64,000 bases of DNA from Gerris lacustris (GCA_951217055.1 OX578281.1:13176447-13240446); one strand, 5' to 3'. Counted from the first letter of the stretch, positions 42,651-53,976 are shown. Numbers and translations: made by a program. Notes: generated from the sequence alone by a model not told the origin.

Positions 42651-43019
42651 TTATTTGTTTTGCATAGTGTTGGGCAATTTAGGTTAAACACCCCCTTGTA
42701 AAGTAATGCGTAAAAATCATTTTAGTTCAAGAGTATTCTCGTAAGATCAAGGATGCATATATAGTTATATATATGCTAGTTATATAGATGCATATATAAG
42801 TAAATTGATATAGTAAACAAAAAGTTTAGAAAAGTAGGTACTAGTAATCATCAAAATATCAAAAAACTTGACTCTATATTTATATTCTATATTACTACAG
42901 AATTTAATAATAATAAAAAGGAAATGAGTATAAAATACAGTCAGTTTATTCAGCAACATAGGTAAGCATTGTTGGCTTGGTATATCATAGCCTTGGAGTC
43001 AAGGGATCGGATGTCAACG

Positions 43020-43445
43020 TTTAAAGCTATTTTTTAAGGAATTAGATTTTTCCCGGGAAACACGACTCATATACGACAGATACCTACTAATTTGAGAATT
43101 GTTTAATCAAAATCGTCGGATCCGTTTTTTTGAGAAATTATTTTTTTGACGTTTTTACTTTGTCATATAAACAGAAAGTATTGCGATGGCGCGAAAATTC
43201 GATTTTGATGGATTTACACGTTTTGATGTCCCCTGAGTTCAAAATATTTTTTTTTTTTACCGATTTTGAGGCAATTTGGCATACCTACATGTTCAAAAAA
43301 ATCATACCCCGAGACGAAATCAAGAAATAAATTTTAGCTTCATATTTGGGGGCGCTAACCCCAAAAACTCTGTAAAAACATGAAAAAAAATTTAGTTCCT
43401 GAGTAAATAGCTTTAAACGAGTACGGAGAGAGGCCTGGTTCAAAA
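43020..43445 (+). mobile_element. ACTTTCTCATATA-family element, rearranged copy
   Basis: Contains, in changed order, GGCGCGAAAATTCGATTTTG, ATCATACCCCGAGACGAAAT and TTTTTCCCGGGAAA blocks of the 44962-45565 copy. The first 115 bp are inverted relative to the rest, joined at the terminal TTTACTTTGTCATATAAA. Confidence 0.6.
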
Positions 43446-44585
43446 TTTTGAACGTTTGAACTGTTATTTCGGTTTTTAAGTAATGGTTTCCAAAATTGAG
43501 AGTGCAATAGTTTTACAGGAAATTGAACACTAATTTCGAAACTGCGAAGATGAAAAATTTAGTTGTTTTGGATAATTGAGCATTGAGATGGGAAAGTGCG
43601 TTTTGCTCCATTTTTGGATCTAGTTTTACTACAAATCCCATTACGATAAATTTATATTTTTAATATTATTTTGTATGCTACTTAAACAATACATATTAAA
43701 ACAACGAAATTACATTGAATTATCAAGTAAAACGTAAAAATTATACTAGAAGTTCCTTAGTCTTTGAAACACATTTTACGCAAAAAAAAAGTAATTTTTC
43801 ATCCAACAGTACCAGAACGATTACAACCCTGTTAACTGAGTCAAAATATCTATATTATCATCTATAATAAGCTAAGAGTCTACGTTTAGAATATTTATAG
43901 TAATAAATATAATAATAATGAAATATAAAGCGGTATTTTTTTATAACATTGAAGTCTATAAATACCACTAGACTAGTCTAAATGCATTATGTCCTAAATT
44001 TTAGAGAACACTTTCATTTCATCATACCAAACTCTTTAGATAATTAAGATATCCTAAATGAGTAGTAGTTATCTAAAACATTTAAATAGTTATGTCAATA
44101 AAAAATCGAATAGACACCAAACAAATTAATACCATTTAACATAATATGATTAAATGAGAGAAAATTTATTTTAATCATCTCGAACTGAGCCTGAACAAAC
44201 ATGATAACATAAGATTATATCTTTTTCCCGATTAGAGTTAAAAAAAAAATCAATTTATTTATAGATACAGCTCTTTAGTGTAACAAAGAGAGCAGATAAG
44301 ATACGGGGAAGAGTAGGGTCAAATTGCTATTACTAATTATCAGTGATTTCGGATATTCAGTAATATTCTTATTTCCTTCTAAAATTGTTCTCATGGTAAT
44401 TCATTAAAAAAAAATAACTATAAAATAATAAAAATTCGTACACATAAGTGTAGTAAACGTTTTATTTTTTGTATATATTTTTATTTATAATTCAATGAGT
44501 TTTAACTAAATGCTTATAGTGTTAGCATAATATCTTGTACAAATTAATTTTATTTAAAATTTTAAGTTCAAATTAAATAACCATC
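43446..44585 (+). promoter_or_regulatory. Region upstream of the reductase gene
   Basis: AT-rich intergenic DNA holding the unrecognised promoter and 5' UTR of the reductase. No TATA box or initiator can be placed with confidence. Nothing else was recognised. Confidence 0.3.
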
Positions 44586-44652
44586 ATGAAGGTTGGATTT
44601 ATTGGAGCAGGTAGAATGGCCCAAGCATTGGGTAGAGGATTCATTGCAGCAG
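44586..44652 (+). CDS. Pyrroline-5-carboxylate reductase, coding exon 1
   Basis: This exon opens a complete 266-residue P5C reductase joined as 44586-44652, 46938-47008, 48382-48561, 50331-50543, 52837-53002 and 53873-53976 (intron phases 1, 1, 1, 1, 2). The enzyme reduces 1-pyrroline-5-carboxylate to proline with NAD(P)H, the last step of proline synthesis, and works as a multimer. Exon 1 encodes the dinucleotide-binding turn GFIGAGRMAQAL (GxGxxA). The ATG has A at -3 and is the only one that places this motif at residue 4, where the family has it. Donor GTAATT. The protein is short for the family (about 270-320), lacking a C-terminal extension, as in PYCR3-type enzymes. Whether it is cytosolic or mitochondrial is not clear; no targeting peptide is present. 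Confidence 0.92.
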
Positions 44653-44689
44653 GTAATTTACGTTTTTTATTTATTTATATTTTGCGTCT

Positions 44690-44935
44690 GAGCTTACCGA
44701 AGGTAACGGAAGCTATGTGATCGTTCTGAAGAACGAAAATATTTTATGTCTCCGATTTCAAAAAATCCAAGACAGAAATCCGTTTCAAATATCAGGGAAC
44801 ATTTTTGGTTTTATGTCTGTCTGTCGGTGTATCGCTCAATTTTTGCTAACCAAAATGTCTTAAAAATTAAACGTCCGATTTTAATGAAATTTGTATGGCG
44901 TACAACACAATTTTGTTTATTTAAAATTTACTTTG
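44690..44935 (+). mobile_element. GGTAACGGAAGC-family element in reductase intron 1
   Basis: GAGCTTACCGAAGGTAACGG, CCAAGACAGAAATCCGTTTC and CATCAGG-like ATCAGGGAACATTTTTGG match 16580-16700 and 49466-49570. The 3' half is missing. The insertion lies 40 bp after exon 1. Confidence 0.7.
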
Positions 44936-44961
44936 AGTCATAATCAAGCTCTGCTCTCTGA

Positions 44962-45565
44962 TTTACTTTCTCATATAAAGAGAAAGTATTGTGATGGCGC
45001 GAAAATTCGATTTTGATGGATTTACGCGTTTTGAGGTCCCCTGAGTCCAAAAAAGTGGTTTTTAAAAAATGTCTGTCTGTCTGTCGTCTGTCGTCTGTGC
45101 AAACGCCTGGAGCCTAATCTACTGGGCCGATTTTGAAGAAATTTGGCATACATGTTCAGAAAAATCATACCCCGAGGCGAAATCGAGAAATGAATTTTAG
45201 CTCGAAATTTAGGGGCGCTACCCCACAAAACTCTGAAAAAACGTGAAAAAAAATTATTTCTCGAAAACGGTTCCGACGATTTTGATTAAAAAATTCTAAA
45301 ATGTAGTCAATTTGAATACGAATCCAACGATATAAGCCGTTTTCCCGGGAAAAATCTAGTTCCTGAGATATTAGCTTAAAACGCGGACGGAGAGAGCCCG
45401 GGTTCGATTCCCCGACCAGGAGAAGTTATTTTTATGATAAATTTTGATGAAATGTTCAATAATATTTAAATGTACATTTGAAAACTAATAAATGGAAACA
45501 CTGGGCTAAGTAATTATAAACTCATATATGAGAAAGTTTGTCTGAGTTGTCTCGGACCGATTTTT
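44962..45565 (+). mobile_element. ACTTTCTCATATA-family element, reference full-length copy
   Basis: Runs from TTACTTTCTCATATAAAGAG (itself a small palindrome) to CTCATATATGAGAAAGTTTG and TCTGAGTTGTCTCGGACCG. Internal marks are GTCTGTCTGTCGTC runs, ATCATACCCCGAGGCGAAAT and a tRNA-like GGGTTCGATTCCCCG (exact B box) preceded by a degraded A-box-like TAGCTTA. Other copies: 6826-7812, 43020-43445, 45680-45885, 53236-53822, and fragments in 28.5-29.7 kb. Confidence 0.75.
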
Positions 45566-45885
45566 TTTTCCAAAATTATTATTTTTGATTTTTTAATCTT
45601 TCAAAGTGGCATGTATTTTATTTTAACCTGACTCCCCTAAAATTGTAGTAATGACCAATATTAGTATTTTTTTTATTTAACAAGTTAGTTATTAAAACGC
45701 GGACCGAGAGAGCCCGGGTTCGATTCCCCGCCCGGGAGAAGTTATTTTTATGATAAATTTTAATGAAATGCTCAATAATAATTAAATTTACATACGAAAT
45801 CTAATAAATGGAAAACACTGGGCTAAATAATTATGAACTCGTATATGAGAAAGTTTGTCTGAGTTGTCTCGGACCGATTTTTTAT
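45566..45885 (+). mobile_element. Second 3' end of the same family after a dispersed fragment
   Basis: 45580-45680 is the reverse complement of 37140-37250. From 45680 the last 200 bp of the ACTTTCTCATATA element repeat (CGGACCGAGAGAGCCCGG to GTTGTCTCGGACCGATTTTT). The two 3' ends are in direct repeat. Confidence 0.65.
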
Positions 45886-46194
45886 TTTTGTTTAGGGTGC
45901 ATTTATCATTAGGTTACTAATGATTTTTATTATGGGATTTTTTATATTTAACTTTGTACCAAAGTCGAAATACACGGAACCTATCATGATGTACGTCGTT
46001 GAAAAGCTCTTAAATAGTACATAAAATGTTGTTATGCATAATATTTTAATTTTAATTGGGGTCAAATTGAAAAAAACTATTTGATTAGTGTTTGTTTGAT
46101 AGCCCTGAATCTTCTAAACGAAACGATTTACGAAAAATCGTCTAAGTACAAGAAATAACCCCCTTAATATGTGCCACATGTTTAGGATACACCC

Positions 46195-46525
46195 CGTGCA
46201 TTAAGATTTTTGAAGTGAAACTTCTTTGGCGGCGGTAGAGTGCATTTTTTCATATAGTAAAATCGTGTAACGAAGTTTGCGATTCGAGACTAGTCCAAGT
46301 GTAACATTTTTACAGATTAATTGTATTATATCTATTTAAAGACCAGAAAATAAAAAAAAAACATTTATTTTTATTTGAATTAATGTGGTTGCCTTAGCGT
46401 AGCAATATTTTTTTTTTCATTAAAATTTCCCATAACCATTTCTTAATTCTGAAATAATAAAGTCGTCAAAAAATGAAAGAGAGCAATGCATTCTAGAACT
46501 TAAGTTTCACTTCTAATGCGTAAGA
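46195..46525. mobile_element. MITE with degenerate inverted ends
   Basis: GTGCATTAAG and GAAGTGAAACTTC at the left face AAGTTTCACTTCTAATGCG at the right; TAGAGTGCATT/AATGCATTCTA pairs further in. About 330 bp, no ORF. Confidence 0.6.
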
Positions 46526-46937
46526 GCCACACATATATATTTATATATATATTTTTTTTTTTTTTTTTTTAAATTAAGACTAGTTTTGATAACTCTAAAT
46601 AATTGTCATAGGATACAAAACATGAACTGTAATAATTATCTGTTCAGTTATAAAAATTCAATTGTAGTTAAAACAGATTCAATCAAAGCTATAATAAGAG
46701 AAAAGATAAAAATTGAGGGCAATAAATTTGATTTGGCTTTTGTGGCTGAAACTTATCAAGAGAATTTTAAATCAAATTAGAACTTAATATACATAGTGTA
46801 AGTAATGATCAACTTATTGAAATATATTTGGCGTTTAAAAAAAATCGCTTATTTAATGAATTCATACTCGACAAACAAATTCGTCATTTAGTTTAATATG
46901 ATTTACCGAGTAATTATATGTTTGCTATATTTTCCAG

Positions 46938-47008
46938 GACTCACGCAAAGCAATAAGATCGTAGCAAGTTGCGCCCCAGATGACGTTATGTCGAAAAAAG
47001 AATTCCAG
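46938..47008 (+). CDS. Pyrroline-5-carboxylate reductase, coding exon 2
   Basis: Acceptor TTTCCAG ends at 46937, donor GTAAAC at 47009. It completes the split Gly codon and encodes GLTQSNKIVASCAPDDVMSK, the second strand and helix of the Rossmann fold, where the coenzyme's ribose or phosphate is recognised. In frame with both neighbours. Only 71 bp, too short to stand out in ORF scans; identified by phase and homology-like continuity. Confidence 0.88.
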
Positions 47009-47047
47009 GTAAACACATATTAAATTATATATAGTTATGCCAATATA

Positions 47048-47131
47048 CTGTGTTATTCTAACAGCGCGGTAAAATCGAAAAAATGGAAGGGGAGCCAATG
47101 AGAGCTCGAGGTTTGGGAGGGTAGTAGGTCG
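47048..47131 (+). repeat. Single-arm copy of the 28.7-kb palindrome
   Basis: TAACAGCG.GGTAAAATCGA, GGAGCCAATGAGAGCTCGAG and GTAGTAGGTCGGGC correspond to the left arm and loop of 28691-28800, without the opposite arm. Confidence 0.65.
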
Positions 47132-47639
47132 GGCCAACTAGGCAAACAAAAATATCACTGGATAACCTTAATAACCGTCTAGTGGCTTCATTTTTTCCTT
47201 AACATAGATTGGCTAATCTGAGATGTCAGATTTACAAAACGTAATGGCATAAGTATAATTACATAGATTATACTTAAACCAGCACAACCTAGAAGTAAGA
47301 AGTAATTAGCATACCTTAGATAGGAACTGAAGATTTGGCTTCTCTTATTCTTATTATATTACATATAAGACAAAATCTTTCAATAAATAGCTGTAACACA
47401 TATTTTTTGTGATTGTAAAAAAAAAAAGAAGTAAATTCGCATTAAAATAAATAAATAAATTACACGTTTTGAGGAATATGTCCCACATCTATGTTTTTAC
47501 CTAATATCACTGTAACTAAAAATATTTTCCAGTTATAAAGATAAAATTTCCTACAATAACAATATTTAAAGGTTTTAAAAATATTTATGATAGATAAAAC
47601 TAACACTAAGTAATTGAAATAATAATTTTTTATCATAAA

Positions 47640-47800
47640 ATTGAATTTTAATAGAAGAGGTGTAGTCTAATAACCAAAACATCCACACACAAAATAATTG
47701 TATTTGAAACAATTGACCGGTTTCGGCTGTTCTAAAGAAGCCTTCTTCAGATTGGTGGCTTTTTAAGACCGCATGTTCACAATGCTTTTTCATGGCATGA
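47640..47800 (-). mobile_element. Penelope-like terminal sequence with hammerhead-core-like motif
   Basis: On the minus strand, 47750 down to 47720 reads CTGAAGA, AGGCTTCTTTAGAACAGCC (stem GGCT/AGCC), GAAAC: the CUGANGA and GAAA parts of a hammerhead core around a 4-bp stem II. The block AACCAAAACATCCACACA to its left is shared with 63250-63300 (AACCAAAATAAAGTGTTCACACA). The identity of the element is an inference. Confidence 0.5.
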
Positions 47801-48051
47801 CAAAATACACCATATGTACGGGAAAAAGCATGCTGTGGACTACTATAGGCTGATGTTTGCTATAAAAGTGAAAAATGGCTACTCAAAGCGAAGAGAGAAG
47901 AGAGTCAACAGATGGAAAAGACACTCCAACTAGTAAAAATCATTGTGTTGTGCATTATACATGCTTTCTACAGCGTAACCCACTTCCATCCTATAAATAG
48001 TAAAATAAACCGCTAAAAAAACAGAGCAATATTATAATAGCCACAAGTTAA

Positions 48052-48323
48052 CCCATTCAATGTGTAATCCAATTCATGAACCTACCTTAGTTACCTACTG
48101 TATATATCTACAAGATTTTAAAAGTTAATTTAAAAATAAATAAAGAAAAAAGTTTGGATCCAATGTGGATACAAATGTGAGCGGGCCTGACGGAGCCTTG
48201 CAAGATGGTTCTACTTGAGGCACGGAGAATAGAGCTACAGAGGGCTGAAAGGGAGGGCTTGGATCCACTGTGGATCCAAGCCAGGCGCGTTAGCACGGCA
48301 TGGATCCACCCGCATTGAATGGG
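48052..48323. mobile_element. TTAA-flanked piggyBac-type MITE (272 bp)
   Basis: Ends CCCATTCAATG and CATTGAATGGG are perfect inverted repeats, each directly flanked by TTAA (48048-48051, 48324-48327). TTAA duplication is diagnostic for piggyBac-type transposition. Internal GTGGATCC motifs repeat. It ends 58 bp before exon 3 of the reductase. Confidence 0.85.
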
Positions 48324-48381
48324 TTAAATAGATGTAATATTTAATCTCAAAATAAATAATATAATGTTTCATTGTTTTTAG

Positions 48382-48561
48382 AATATGGGTATCAAAATAA
48401 CACACGACAACACTGAAGTAGTGGAGCAGTCAGATGTATCAGTGGTTGCAGTTAAACCAAATGTAGTGAGTCAAATCCTTACAGATATCAAGACAGCTTT
48501 AACCCCAGACAAACTTCTTCTCTCAGTCGCTATGGGAGTCAGTTTAGAAACAATTGAACAG
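48382..48561 (+). CDS. Pyrroline-5-carboxylate reductase, coding exon 3
   Basis: Acceptor TTTTTAG ends at 48381, donor GTATTT at 48562. Sixty codons: NMGIKITHDNTEVVEQSDVS, then the VVAVKP motif at the end of the fourth Rossmann strand (where the nicotinamide-side loop of P5C reductases has V/A-KP), and LLLSVAMGVSLETIEQ. All features and spacing agree with the family. No break. Confidence 0.95.
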
Positions 48562-48639
48562 GTATTTTTCTTTTCAAAACTTAATCCTGACCAAGAATTA
48601 ATGACAATCTGACGACGCTACTTTTGTTGTTTTTATATT

Positions 48640-49935
48640 AGTAGTATTCGAAATAGGATGCGAGGAAGCTATGTGCCACACTAATTGGCAGACTATTTAG
48701 ATGATGTTATTTTTACTTTTCCTCACCTTCTCCGAAGGTATATAGGAAAAGTATTGTTTTCACCCAAATTTTTTTTTTTCGGGGTTTCAACGGAATTATC
48801 CGTTTTGGGGATTTTTAAGACCTCCTGAGTGGTTTTCAGCATGACGTCAGATGTATGTATGTGTGTGTGTATGTTATCATCGTAGCCCCTAAGGCATTTA
48901 GCCTAGAGAGTTGAAACATGGCAGAAAAATCAGTCCTTCACCTGTAGTGGTGCCGCCCGGAAAATCAATTTTTTCCGCCATCTTGAACCCAGTTTGCTGA
49001 GTCAGCAAAAATTTTAAAAAATCGAAAATGGTCCTGATCGAGTTGAAATTAGGCACGAATGTACCTCTCTGTATGAGAAACAAGCCCACCAAATTTCCTT
49101 TTTGATATTGGCCGCCATTTTGAAGTTATCAATTTTTGAATTTTTAAACTTTGACAGTTAATAATACCGAAAGTATAAATAGGTTTTTGACATATAGCAT
49201 ATGTCAAAAATCATATTATCATATTCATAACTCAGCATGTCGGAACCGGAAAAAATTAAGGAACAAATATAAAAAAACCGATGAAATTCCATTAATTAGT
49301 TTGGAAGCTATAAGCGAATATAATTATTTATTAGTGCAATAATTTTGATGACGTCAAAGTTTGTTTACATCTGTCAAAATACCGCCAAACTTCAAATAAT
49401 TAAATAAAATATAGCTATTAAAAATAAGGTTTTTTTTAAAGAATGTGTAGTAAAATTATTATAACAGACATCAGGGAACATTTTTGGCTCCATGTCTGTC
49501 TGTAGCTCAAATTTTGAGAAACCAACATATCTTAAAAACTACACGTCACATTTTAATGAAATTTGTATGGTAGTTCATAATTAGCTCATTGTTGGTCCCA
49601 TATAAGTTTCAACCTTGTGCACCCATTTGTTTCTCTTCAACTTGCTTATCTGCATGTATAGCTTCAAAAATACTTCTGATTTGTATGAAACTTTGATAGT
49701 TTATCGAAAGTAACCCTCAGATAGCCTCAAATTAATTTCAACAGACAGTGCTCTTTAACTTTTGCTAAATTGATACTTTAATTCATGTAAAAATTAAAAC
49801 AATTTTGAAATATTAAAAAAACCGGGGGGGGGGGGGGATTAAATAAATAAGACAAAAGTAGCAAGTTTCGTAAAAGCATAAAATCAATAAAGTACATGAT
49901 AGGATGGGAGCAAGTTATGTTCCACACCAATTGCC
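48640..49935 (+). mobile_element. GGTAACGGAAGC-family element with an insertion
   Basis: 48640-48705 is a solo 3' end (GGATGCGAGGAAGCTATGTG, CACACTAATTGGCAGAC). 49466-49935 is a nearly complete element, from ACATCAGGGAACATTTTTGG to CACACCAATTGCCAGTC. Between them, 48706-49150 is a separate sequence with TTCTCCGAAGGTATATAGG and several CCGCCAT…TTTGAA blocks. A 14-G run lies at about 49825. All of it is within reductase intron 3. Confidence 0.65.
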
Positions 49936-50330
49936 AGTCTTTTTTGTTTATATCCCGCATAATATGCCCATCATAACAACTGATTATAATTAATTTAAGA
50001 TTGCATTATAAAACAACATTTGTGTCTAATAACTTTTTTTTTAAATCTTTTAATGTTAAACTTTTTAAATTTATTTATATCCTGTTTAATTTGTTTATCA
50101 CTTATCAATTATAAAAATGTTATGAACTATGGCGACCATTATGTTATTCTCTTATATTATTAAAAACACTAATGGCAAGGTTTAATTAATTAATATTACA
50201 TGATGAGAACTTCTTTTATCTATGCCCACTAGAGCATCCCTTAATAATTACTTCCCTACCCCAGCCCTGTCCTCAATATATACTAAAAATACAAATGGAA
50301 TCATCAATTTATAAACTCTATTTATTTCAG

Positions 50331-50543
50331 AACTTGTCTGCTGGGGTGAGAGTGGTTAGAGTTATGCCCAACACACCTGCATTAGTGAGACAAGGCGCCA
50401 GTGTGTTTGCTTCAGGTACCAATGCTACTGCGGATGATATTAAAACTGTTAGGAAGCTATTTCAAGCAGTTGGAACCTGTGAGCAAGTACCTGAGTACTA
50501 TTTTGATACAATTACTGCTCTGAGTGGTTCTGGACCAGCATAC
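50331..50543 (+). CDS. Pyrroline-5-carboxylate reductase, coding exon 4
   Basis: Acceptor TTTCAG ends at 50330, donor GTAAGT at 50544; exactly 71 codons. Carries VVRVMPNTPALVRQGASVF, the most conserved block of the family (MPNTP, near the substrate site), a variable helical part, and TALSGSGPAY, the start of the dimerisation and substrate-binding helix bundle. Confidence 0.97.
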
Positions 50544-50639
50544 GTAAGTACTGTTCAAATTTACAAAAAAAATAATAAAATGAGATGAAAAATCTTTACT
50601 TTAAAAACTCTGTAATTCATAACTATGAACTAAAATAAT

Positions 50640-51215
50640 TTATCTCCAGTAGAGAGAAAAAGTTATGATTTTGGATTAGTTTAAAGGGACTAAAGCTAGT
50701 CTTTTCTTCTCTGAACTCAAAAAGTAGGGAGAAAAAGTAAAACTAGGGAGAAAAAGAAGGATTGCAAACATAATTATTTTATAAATAGTAGAGAATGAAT
50801 GGCTAATGTAATGAAGTTTTTGAAATCAGGTTGGTGACACTGCTTTTTCGACCTTGTTTATAACCTGCATCTAAATAACCTTCTATTTGAGATTTGAGTT
50901 TAATTCCAATTATTCTTATTTGTTTTTAATATTGAATCTCTTATATCTGCTATTAAAATTGCTAATAATTATTGTCATTTATTAAAATAATAAATAAAAA
51001 CTGTGCAATGGATGAAAATGTGTATTTTCTCCCTACTGGAGATAAAATATTGTATGTACCTCGTGAGTAGAGTGCCATTATTCCCCTCGTGATAGTTATC
51101 TCCCTCGGGACTTAGGGACCATTGTTCCTTCGGCTTCACCTCAAAAACCAACTTTTTCGCTCAGGGAATAATGGCTTACTTTACTCCCTAGGTGCATAAA
51201 TTACTATTGTTTACC
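50640..51215 (+). repeat. GGAGATAAAATATT repeat family, copy 3
   Basis: Aligns with 8656-9290 over its length, including the end AATAATGGCTTACTTTACTC, and with 22835-23300 over the first 430 bp. It has one fewer CCTCGGG hairpin unit than copy 1. Intronic in the reductase gene. Confidence 0.8.
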
Positions 51216-51775
51216 TTTAAGAGGAAGATAAATTAAAAATAATACTTTTAAATCAATAAAATATTTGTGAGTATAGGTGTTTTAACCTTATAGTTCTACA
51301 CCTAAAGCAAATAAATATTTGTGATTTTTTTTAGTTCATTGATAATTTTAGGTAAACAGCCTTTTTTCTTTTAGTTCTTATCTCTTAAATACTAATGTCA
51401 CAATAATATTGATAATTTGATACTTGAAAATTAATCTTTATAAATACACTTGGACCAACAGCTGTTTTTAGAGTAAAATACTTGAAAACGTGGGCAAATA
51501 AAAAAAGCCAATGTAAATGTCAGAGATAAATAATATAATAAATGAGTTGGCTCTTTCATGATGAGTTTATTTTTGGAAAAATTAAATTGTATCAGTAAAG
51601 CAAGGTCTTTATCAGTAACACTGATTGTTTCAGATTCACTGATAAAGAAAGTTGTTATTTTGATAGTAGGTCGTATTATAAAAGATAATTAGGAATTAAA
51701 AATTATATCTAAATTGCAAAATTACTGCAAATAGCCACCAACTTCAAACTAGCAGATGCAACAGTTAACATAATT

Positions 51776-51935
51776 GGTACTTGTTAATTACACGCCCTCC
51801 CGGAGAAATTACCACCAGCCACCAGCTAACCACCTCTAACCACTATCGATACTGTATTCGATATGATGTTCCTTCATGGAGAAGGTGGTTAACTGGAGGT
51901 AATTTCACCAGGAGGGCGCATAATTAACAAGTACC
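51776..51935. mobile_element. 160-bp MITE with 8-bp target duplication
   Basis: Ends GGTACTTGTTAATTA and TAATTAACAAGTACC are inverted, followed by a second inverted block (CGCCCTCC/GGAGGGCG, AAATTACC/GGTAATTT). Flanked by a perfect ACATAATT duplication (51768-51775, 51936-51943). 8-bp duplication fits hAT-type or related transposition. Confidence 0.88.
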
Positions 51936-52000
51936 ACATAATTAACTCAACTCTTCAAGAATGTTTACATTCTAAAAGAAAATCTGATAAAATACTTCTT

Positions 52001-52711
52001 AATAAACAGGTCAAGTGTGTTGCTAGTCAGCACACAGGTCCGTAGGCAACTCTGTATAGTTTAAATAGTACCCTATTGAAACCAAAATGCAAAAAAGCAT
52101 ACTTTGAACTATCCTATGGGTCTGATATTCTCAAAACACATAAACAAACTTCTGATAAAGTATTTTTTTGCCACTGAACCGGACTAAAACCATATAAATC
52201 GAAAAGACCATAGTTATAAAAAAACGTATTTTGTCAATAAAAAAATATTTTTTTCAAAATTTCCAAAAAGTGGTATCTTTACTTTTGGTCGAAGAATGTT
52301 CAGGATTTTTTTCAGATTTTTTGCACTTCACATAAACGAGATAGAGGGGGGGGGGACACGTTTCACACCCACTTCAAACTTGCCAACGCTCGCCCTATCA
52401 AAGTTATAACCGAAGAATTATATATTTTTGTAATCAGCTCGACGAACCCTTTCATTATGATACCCCTCACGGTGTCGAAAAAAAATAAAAAAAATGTAAC
52501 CCTTCAGTTTTTTTACCCTAATTTTTTGGAAAAATATTTTTTTTAAGTCGCTTAAAATATTTTTAAAATATGTGGGTAGGTACAAGACACATACATGCCA
52601 AATTTCAAAGTGATCGGACGAAAGGTGTAGCCGTGAGAGCACGCGAGAGGACAGACGGATAGACACACGCAGGAAAATATATAAGGGTCCTTGGTTTTGC
52701 CTACGGACCCT
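52001..52711 (-). mobile_element. AGGGTCCGTAGGC element, copy 2 (reverse)
   Basis: Reverse complement of 4251-4970 over its whole length: AATAAACAGGTCAAGTGTG at the left and CCTTGGTTTTGCCTACGGAC at the right. Includes the same G-run and ACACCTTTCGTCCGATCACT-like block. It lies 125 bp before reductase exon 5. Confidence 0.85.
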
Positions 52712-52836
52712 ACAAATAAAAATGTCTTGAATTTATTTAGACATTCAGCACCAATTTGTCACTACAGATCTAAACGATAGGTAATTTAACTTTTAAGCAT
52801 TTTCTGTCTTCTAAAACCTTCTAACTTAAATTTCAG

Positions 52837-53002
52837 GTATACTTGGTCATAGAAGCTCTAGCGGCAGGTGGAGCTAGAATGGGTTTACCGTGGGATTTGG
52901 CTTACAGACTCTCTGCCCAAACAGTTCTTGGAGCAGGTTCTATGGTTATGGCTGAAAACAAACATCCGGCATTTTTAAGAGACAATGTTACATCACCTGC
53001 TG
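52837..53002 (+). CDS. Pyrroline-5-carboxylate reductase, coding exon 5
   Basis: Acceptor TTTCAG ends at 52836, donor GTAATT at 53003. Reads VYLVIEALAAGGARMGLPWD, LAYRLSAQTVLGAGSMVMAE and PAFLRDNVTSPAG. This is the all-helical C-terminal domain that forms the intertwined dimer, and the beginning of the P5CR signature (RDxVxSPxG). Intron phase and content agree with exon 6. Confidence 0.96.
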
Positions 53003-53235
53003 GTAATTGTTTACAAATATAAATAGTAAATGTATTGTTTAAATAGTAATTGTTCTTTTGTGGGCTTAATTATAAAGGCCTAATAGATTCAGTTTCTCTT
53101 GGCTGTAAATGATACAATGGTTTGAGATGCCAGTTTAGATCCTTATCAGTTTAATAATATTACTACGAAAATGTATAACGTTGAAATGGGATCTCTGATA
53201 AAACTTTTATACTGCTTTAATCTTCATATAAAAAA

Positions 53236-53822
53236 TCGGTCCGAGACAACTCCGACAAACTTTCTCAAATACGAGTTCATAATAACTTAGCCCAATGTTT
53301 TCCATTTAATAGTTTTCGAAAGTATGTACATTTAATTATTATTGAACATTTCATCAAAATTTATCATAAAAATAACTTCTTCTCGGCGAAGAATCAATCC
53401 CGGCCTCTCTCCGTCCACGTTTAAAGTTATTTTCTCAGGAACTAAATTTTTACCGGGAAAACGGCTTATATCAGATTCGTATTTAAATGCAAAACATTTT
53501 TAAATGCAAAACAACAAAGAATTTTTTAATCATCAGAACCATTTTCAAAAAATGTTTTTTTTTTCAGAGTTTTTGGGGAGGTACCACACCCCCCAAATTT
53601 GGAGCTAAAATTAATTTCTATGATTTTTCTAAACATAAATGCCAAATTTTGTCAAAATCGGTCCAATAGGCGTCTGAACAGACGGACGACAGAAGACAGA
53701 CAGACATTTTTTTTAAAAAAAACAGTTTTTTGGACTCAGGGGACCTCAAAACGTATAAATCCATCAAAAGCTCAAAATCAAATTTTCACGCCATTACAAT
53801 ACTTTATACGAGGAAGTAAAAA
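53236..53822 (-). mobile_element. ACTTTCTCATATA-family element, reverse copy
   Basis: AAAAATCGGTCCGAGACAAC to TATACGAGGAAGTAAAAAG is the reverse complement of 44962-45565 nearly end to end. It ends 50 bp before reductase exon 6. The plus-strand frames 53487-53829 are by-products. Confidence 0.8.
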
Positions 53823-53872
53823 GATCTAATATATCTTATTAACATTGTATAAAAATTATTTTAATTTTTCAG

Positions 53873-53976
53873 GTTCAACTTCAGAAGGCCTCTATTATTT
53901 GGAAAAGGGTGGAGTTAGATCGAGTTTTATAGAAGCTATTGAAAATGCTACAAAGAAATGTAGAGAAAACCATTAA
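53873..53976 (+). CDS. Pyrroline-5-carboxylate reductase, coding exon 6
   Basis: Acceptor TTTTTCAG ends at 53872; stop TAA at 53974-53976. Completes SPAG and continues STSEGLYYLEKGGVRSSFIE and AIENATKKCRENH. In most family members the site reads SPGGTT; here it reads SPAGST, a mild change in the signature loop that contacts substrate. The short C-terminus is complete. Confidence 0.95.

Noticed and set aside
44970..45228. Open frames at 45022-45228 (-) and similar at 53487-53829 (+)
   Set aside because: They fall inside non-coding copies of the ACTTTCTCATATA family and differ between copies by frameshifts.
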